DNA from: a virus
Strand: one strand, 5' to 3'
Virus record (IMG/VR): IMGVR_UViG_3300032287_002747
Span: 1-28,509 of that record
Length of the DNA stretch: 28,509 nt
Shown here: positions 27,896-28,509 of the stretch, piece after piece
Position numbering within the stretch: position 1 is the first letter of the stretch
Layout of the letters: every line of letters starts with the position of its first letter
Made by a program: the position numbers and the translations under genes
Notes under the pieces: model-generated
Told to the model about the DNA's origin: nothing
What the model saw: only the letters and a program-made list of their open reading frames with translations
Database searches by the model: none

Positions 27896-28434
27896 TGGCT
27901 CAGGTCCTCCCGCGTCTTCCGCACCCAAGCCGCCAAGACCTCCATGGCCTTCGGCGGGTCGTTGGGGTTGCACGACTCCCCGATCTCCGCCGGCATCTTG
28001 TCCAGGCGGGCGATGACCTCGCCGACGATGCGGAGCATGGCCTCCTGCGCTTCGCTGGCCTTGATGTAGTCGCGGGCCAGCAGGGCGCGGCGCTCCTGCT
28101 CCTCCTCCAGCGCGATCAGGGTCTTCAGGCTCTGGTTGTACGCGGTCTGGTACTTCCCCTGGTTAGGGTCGCCCATCTCCATCGCGGCCTCCCACACCCC
28201 ACGCGCCCGACCGACCAGCCCCCGGTGCTCCTCGATCGTGTCGGCCAGGCTGCCATCGTCGAGCTCGGCGACCTTGGGCTTGGGCGCTCCCCGCTTCTTC
28301 GCGGCCGTCCGCTCTTCGCGCCAAGCCTTTGCCGCGTCTACGCTGTCACCGGGCATTCCCTCTTTGAGCAGAATCGAAACGCGCTGCGTGGTCAGGCCCA
28401 AACCTGAGGCCAGTTCTTTGAGCTTTAACGTCAT
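27892..28434 (-). CDS. terS: Terminase small subunit, Nu1-like, 180 aa
   Basis: ATG 28434-28432 overlaps the stop of the junction-spanning HTH gene (ATGA). Residues 3-25 (LKLKELASGLGLTTQRVSIL) form an N-terminal HTH as in Nu1-type small terminases; then a basic linker (KKRGAPKPK) and a long helical oligomerisation region (LIALEEEQERRALLARDYIK, SEAQEAMLRIVGEVIARLDK). It recognises the packaging site and stimulates TerL. Adjacent to and coupled with TerL. Confidence 0.85.
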   Translation of the reverse strand: MTLKLKELASGLGLTTQRVSILLKEGMPGDSVDAAKAWREERTAAKKRGAPKPKVAELDDGSLADTIEEHRGLVGRARGVWEAAMEMGDPNQGKYQTAYNQSLKTLIALEEEQERRALLARDYIKASEAQEAMLRIVGEVIARLDKMPAEIGESCNPNDPPKAMEVLAAWVRKTREDLSQ

Positions 28435-28509
28435 TTTTTGCGGGGGGCTCGGTCAACCGATGAAATTCGCGGAAAAGAGGCTCTTTTTTTGGACGGGGTG
28501 TCGGAGCCA
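28431..28509 (-). CDS. Helix-turn-helix protein upstream of terminase, C-terminal part (continuation of 1..557)
   Basis: This is the 3' end of the junction-spanning gene. With the 12-bp repeat collapsed, the codon made of bases 2, 1 and 28497 leads into a basic tail ending in RAPRKK and a TGA at 28433-28431. That stop overlaps the terminase small-subunit ATG (28434-28432) as ATGA, the coupling used throughout this genome, which supports the reading. An A7 run (28490-28484, minus strand) and an A6 run next to the stop lie in this tail and would be sensitive to sequencing indels. Confidence 0.7.
   Translation of the reverse strand, partial: GSDTPSKKRASFPRISSVDRAPRKK
28498..28509. repeat. 12-bp terminal direct repeat, right copy
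   Basis: Exact copy of bases 1-12. Because 12 is a multiple of three, the frame across the junction stays open whether the two copies are collapsed (207-residue product) or both kept (211 residues), so the frame proves the ends join but does not say how many copies exist in the virion. Confidence 0.9.

Noticed and set aside
27896-27973. Upstream ATG start for TerL at 27973
   Set aside because: Would overlap TerS by 82 bp and add a Gly/Pro-rich segment that is the out-of-frame reading of TerS; the GTGA overlap at 27895 agrees with the other genes.
1-28509. Integrase, lysogeny repressor, CRISPR array, insertion sequence, or defence operon
   Set aside because: None seen. No catalytic tyrosine/serine recombinase motifs, no regularly spaced repeats, no transposase with DDE motifs, and no paired toxin-antitoxin or restriction genes were recognised.

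Overview
The window is essentially one complete tailed-phage genome, GC-rich, with every supportable gene on the minus strand. Its two ends share an exact 12-bp sequence (1-12 and 28498-28509). A reading frame starting at 557 runs off the left end, re-enters from the right end and stops at 28431, overlapping the terminase small-subunit start by ATGA. So the molecule is circular, circularly permuted or joined by cohesive ends, about 28.5 kb long (28,497 bp if the repeat is collapsed). No integrase, excisionase or recognisable lysogeny repressor is visible, so a virulent life style is the simplest reading. The host cannot be named. GC-rich DNA with starts that mostly lack a Shine-Dalgarno sequence hints at a group that uses it little (for example Verrucomicrobiota or Bacteroidota); this is inference only.

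Layout in the direction of transcription (high to low coordinates): a helix-turn-helix protein spanning the junction; packaging and head genes of the lambda type (TerS, GpA-like TerL, gpW-like joiner, portal, S49/ClpP-like protease, coiled-coil scaffold candidate, major capsid, strong terminator) at 28.5-21.9 kb; connector, tail completion, tube and a very short tape measure at 21.9-18.3 kb; distal tail proteins and a collagen-like/polyglycine fibre at 18.3-13.5 kb; a lysis region (small membrane protein, multi-TM lipoprotein, HEALH metallopeptidase, holin-like protein, second membrane protein, then a lytic transglycosylase) at 13.5-10.1 kb; and recombination, nucleotide and replication genes (RuvC-like resolvase, ERF annealing protein, PD-(D/E)XK exonuclease, dNMP kinase-like protein, HTH protein, coiled-coil plus metallophosphoesterase pair, fused primase-helicase) at 10.1-1.9 kb. 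The only long non-coding stretch, 821-1314, carries paired palindromic operator-like sites and a foldable RNA leader; 1669-1908 carries short repeats and a palindrome. These two regions are the best candidates for early control and/or origin.

Genes are packed tightly, many joined by ATGA, GTGA or TGATG overlaps that imply translational coupling. Genes with a real leader use recurrent non-Shine-Dalgarno motifs, the clearest being GCCCAAGGTTAAGAA just upstream of six structural genes. The most striking global signal is an apparent complete absence of the pentamer ACCGT/ACGGT on both strands, with Thr-Val pairs spelled ACT-GT (rarely ACA-GT) although ACC and ACG are the usual Thr codons. That looks like strong selection against a recognition sequence.
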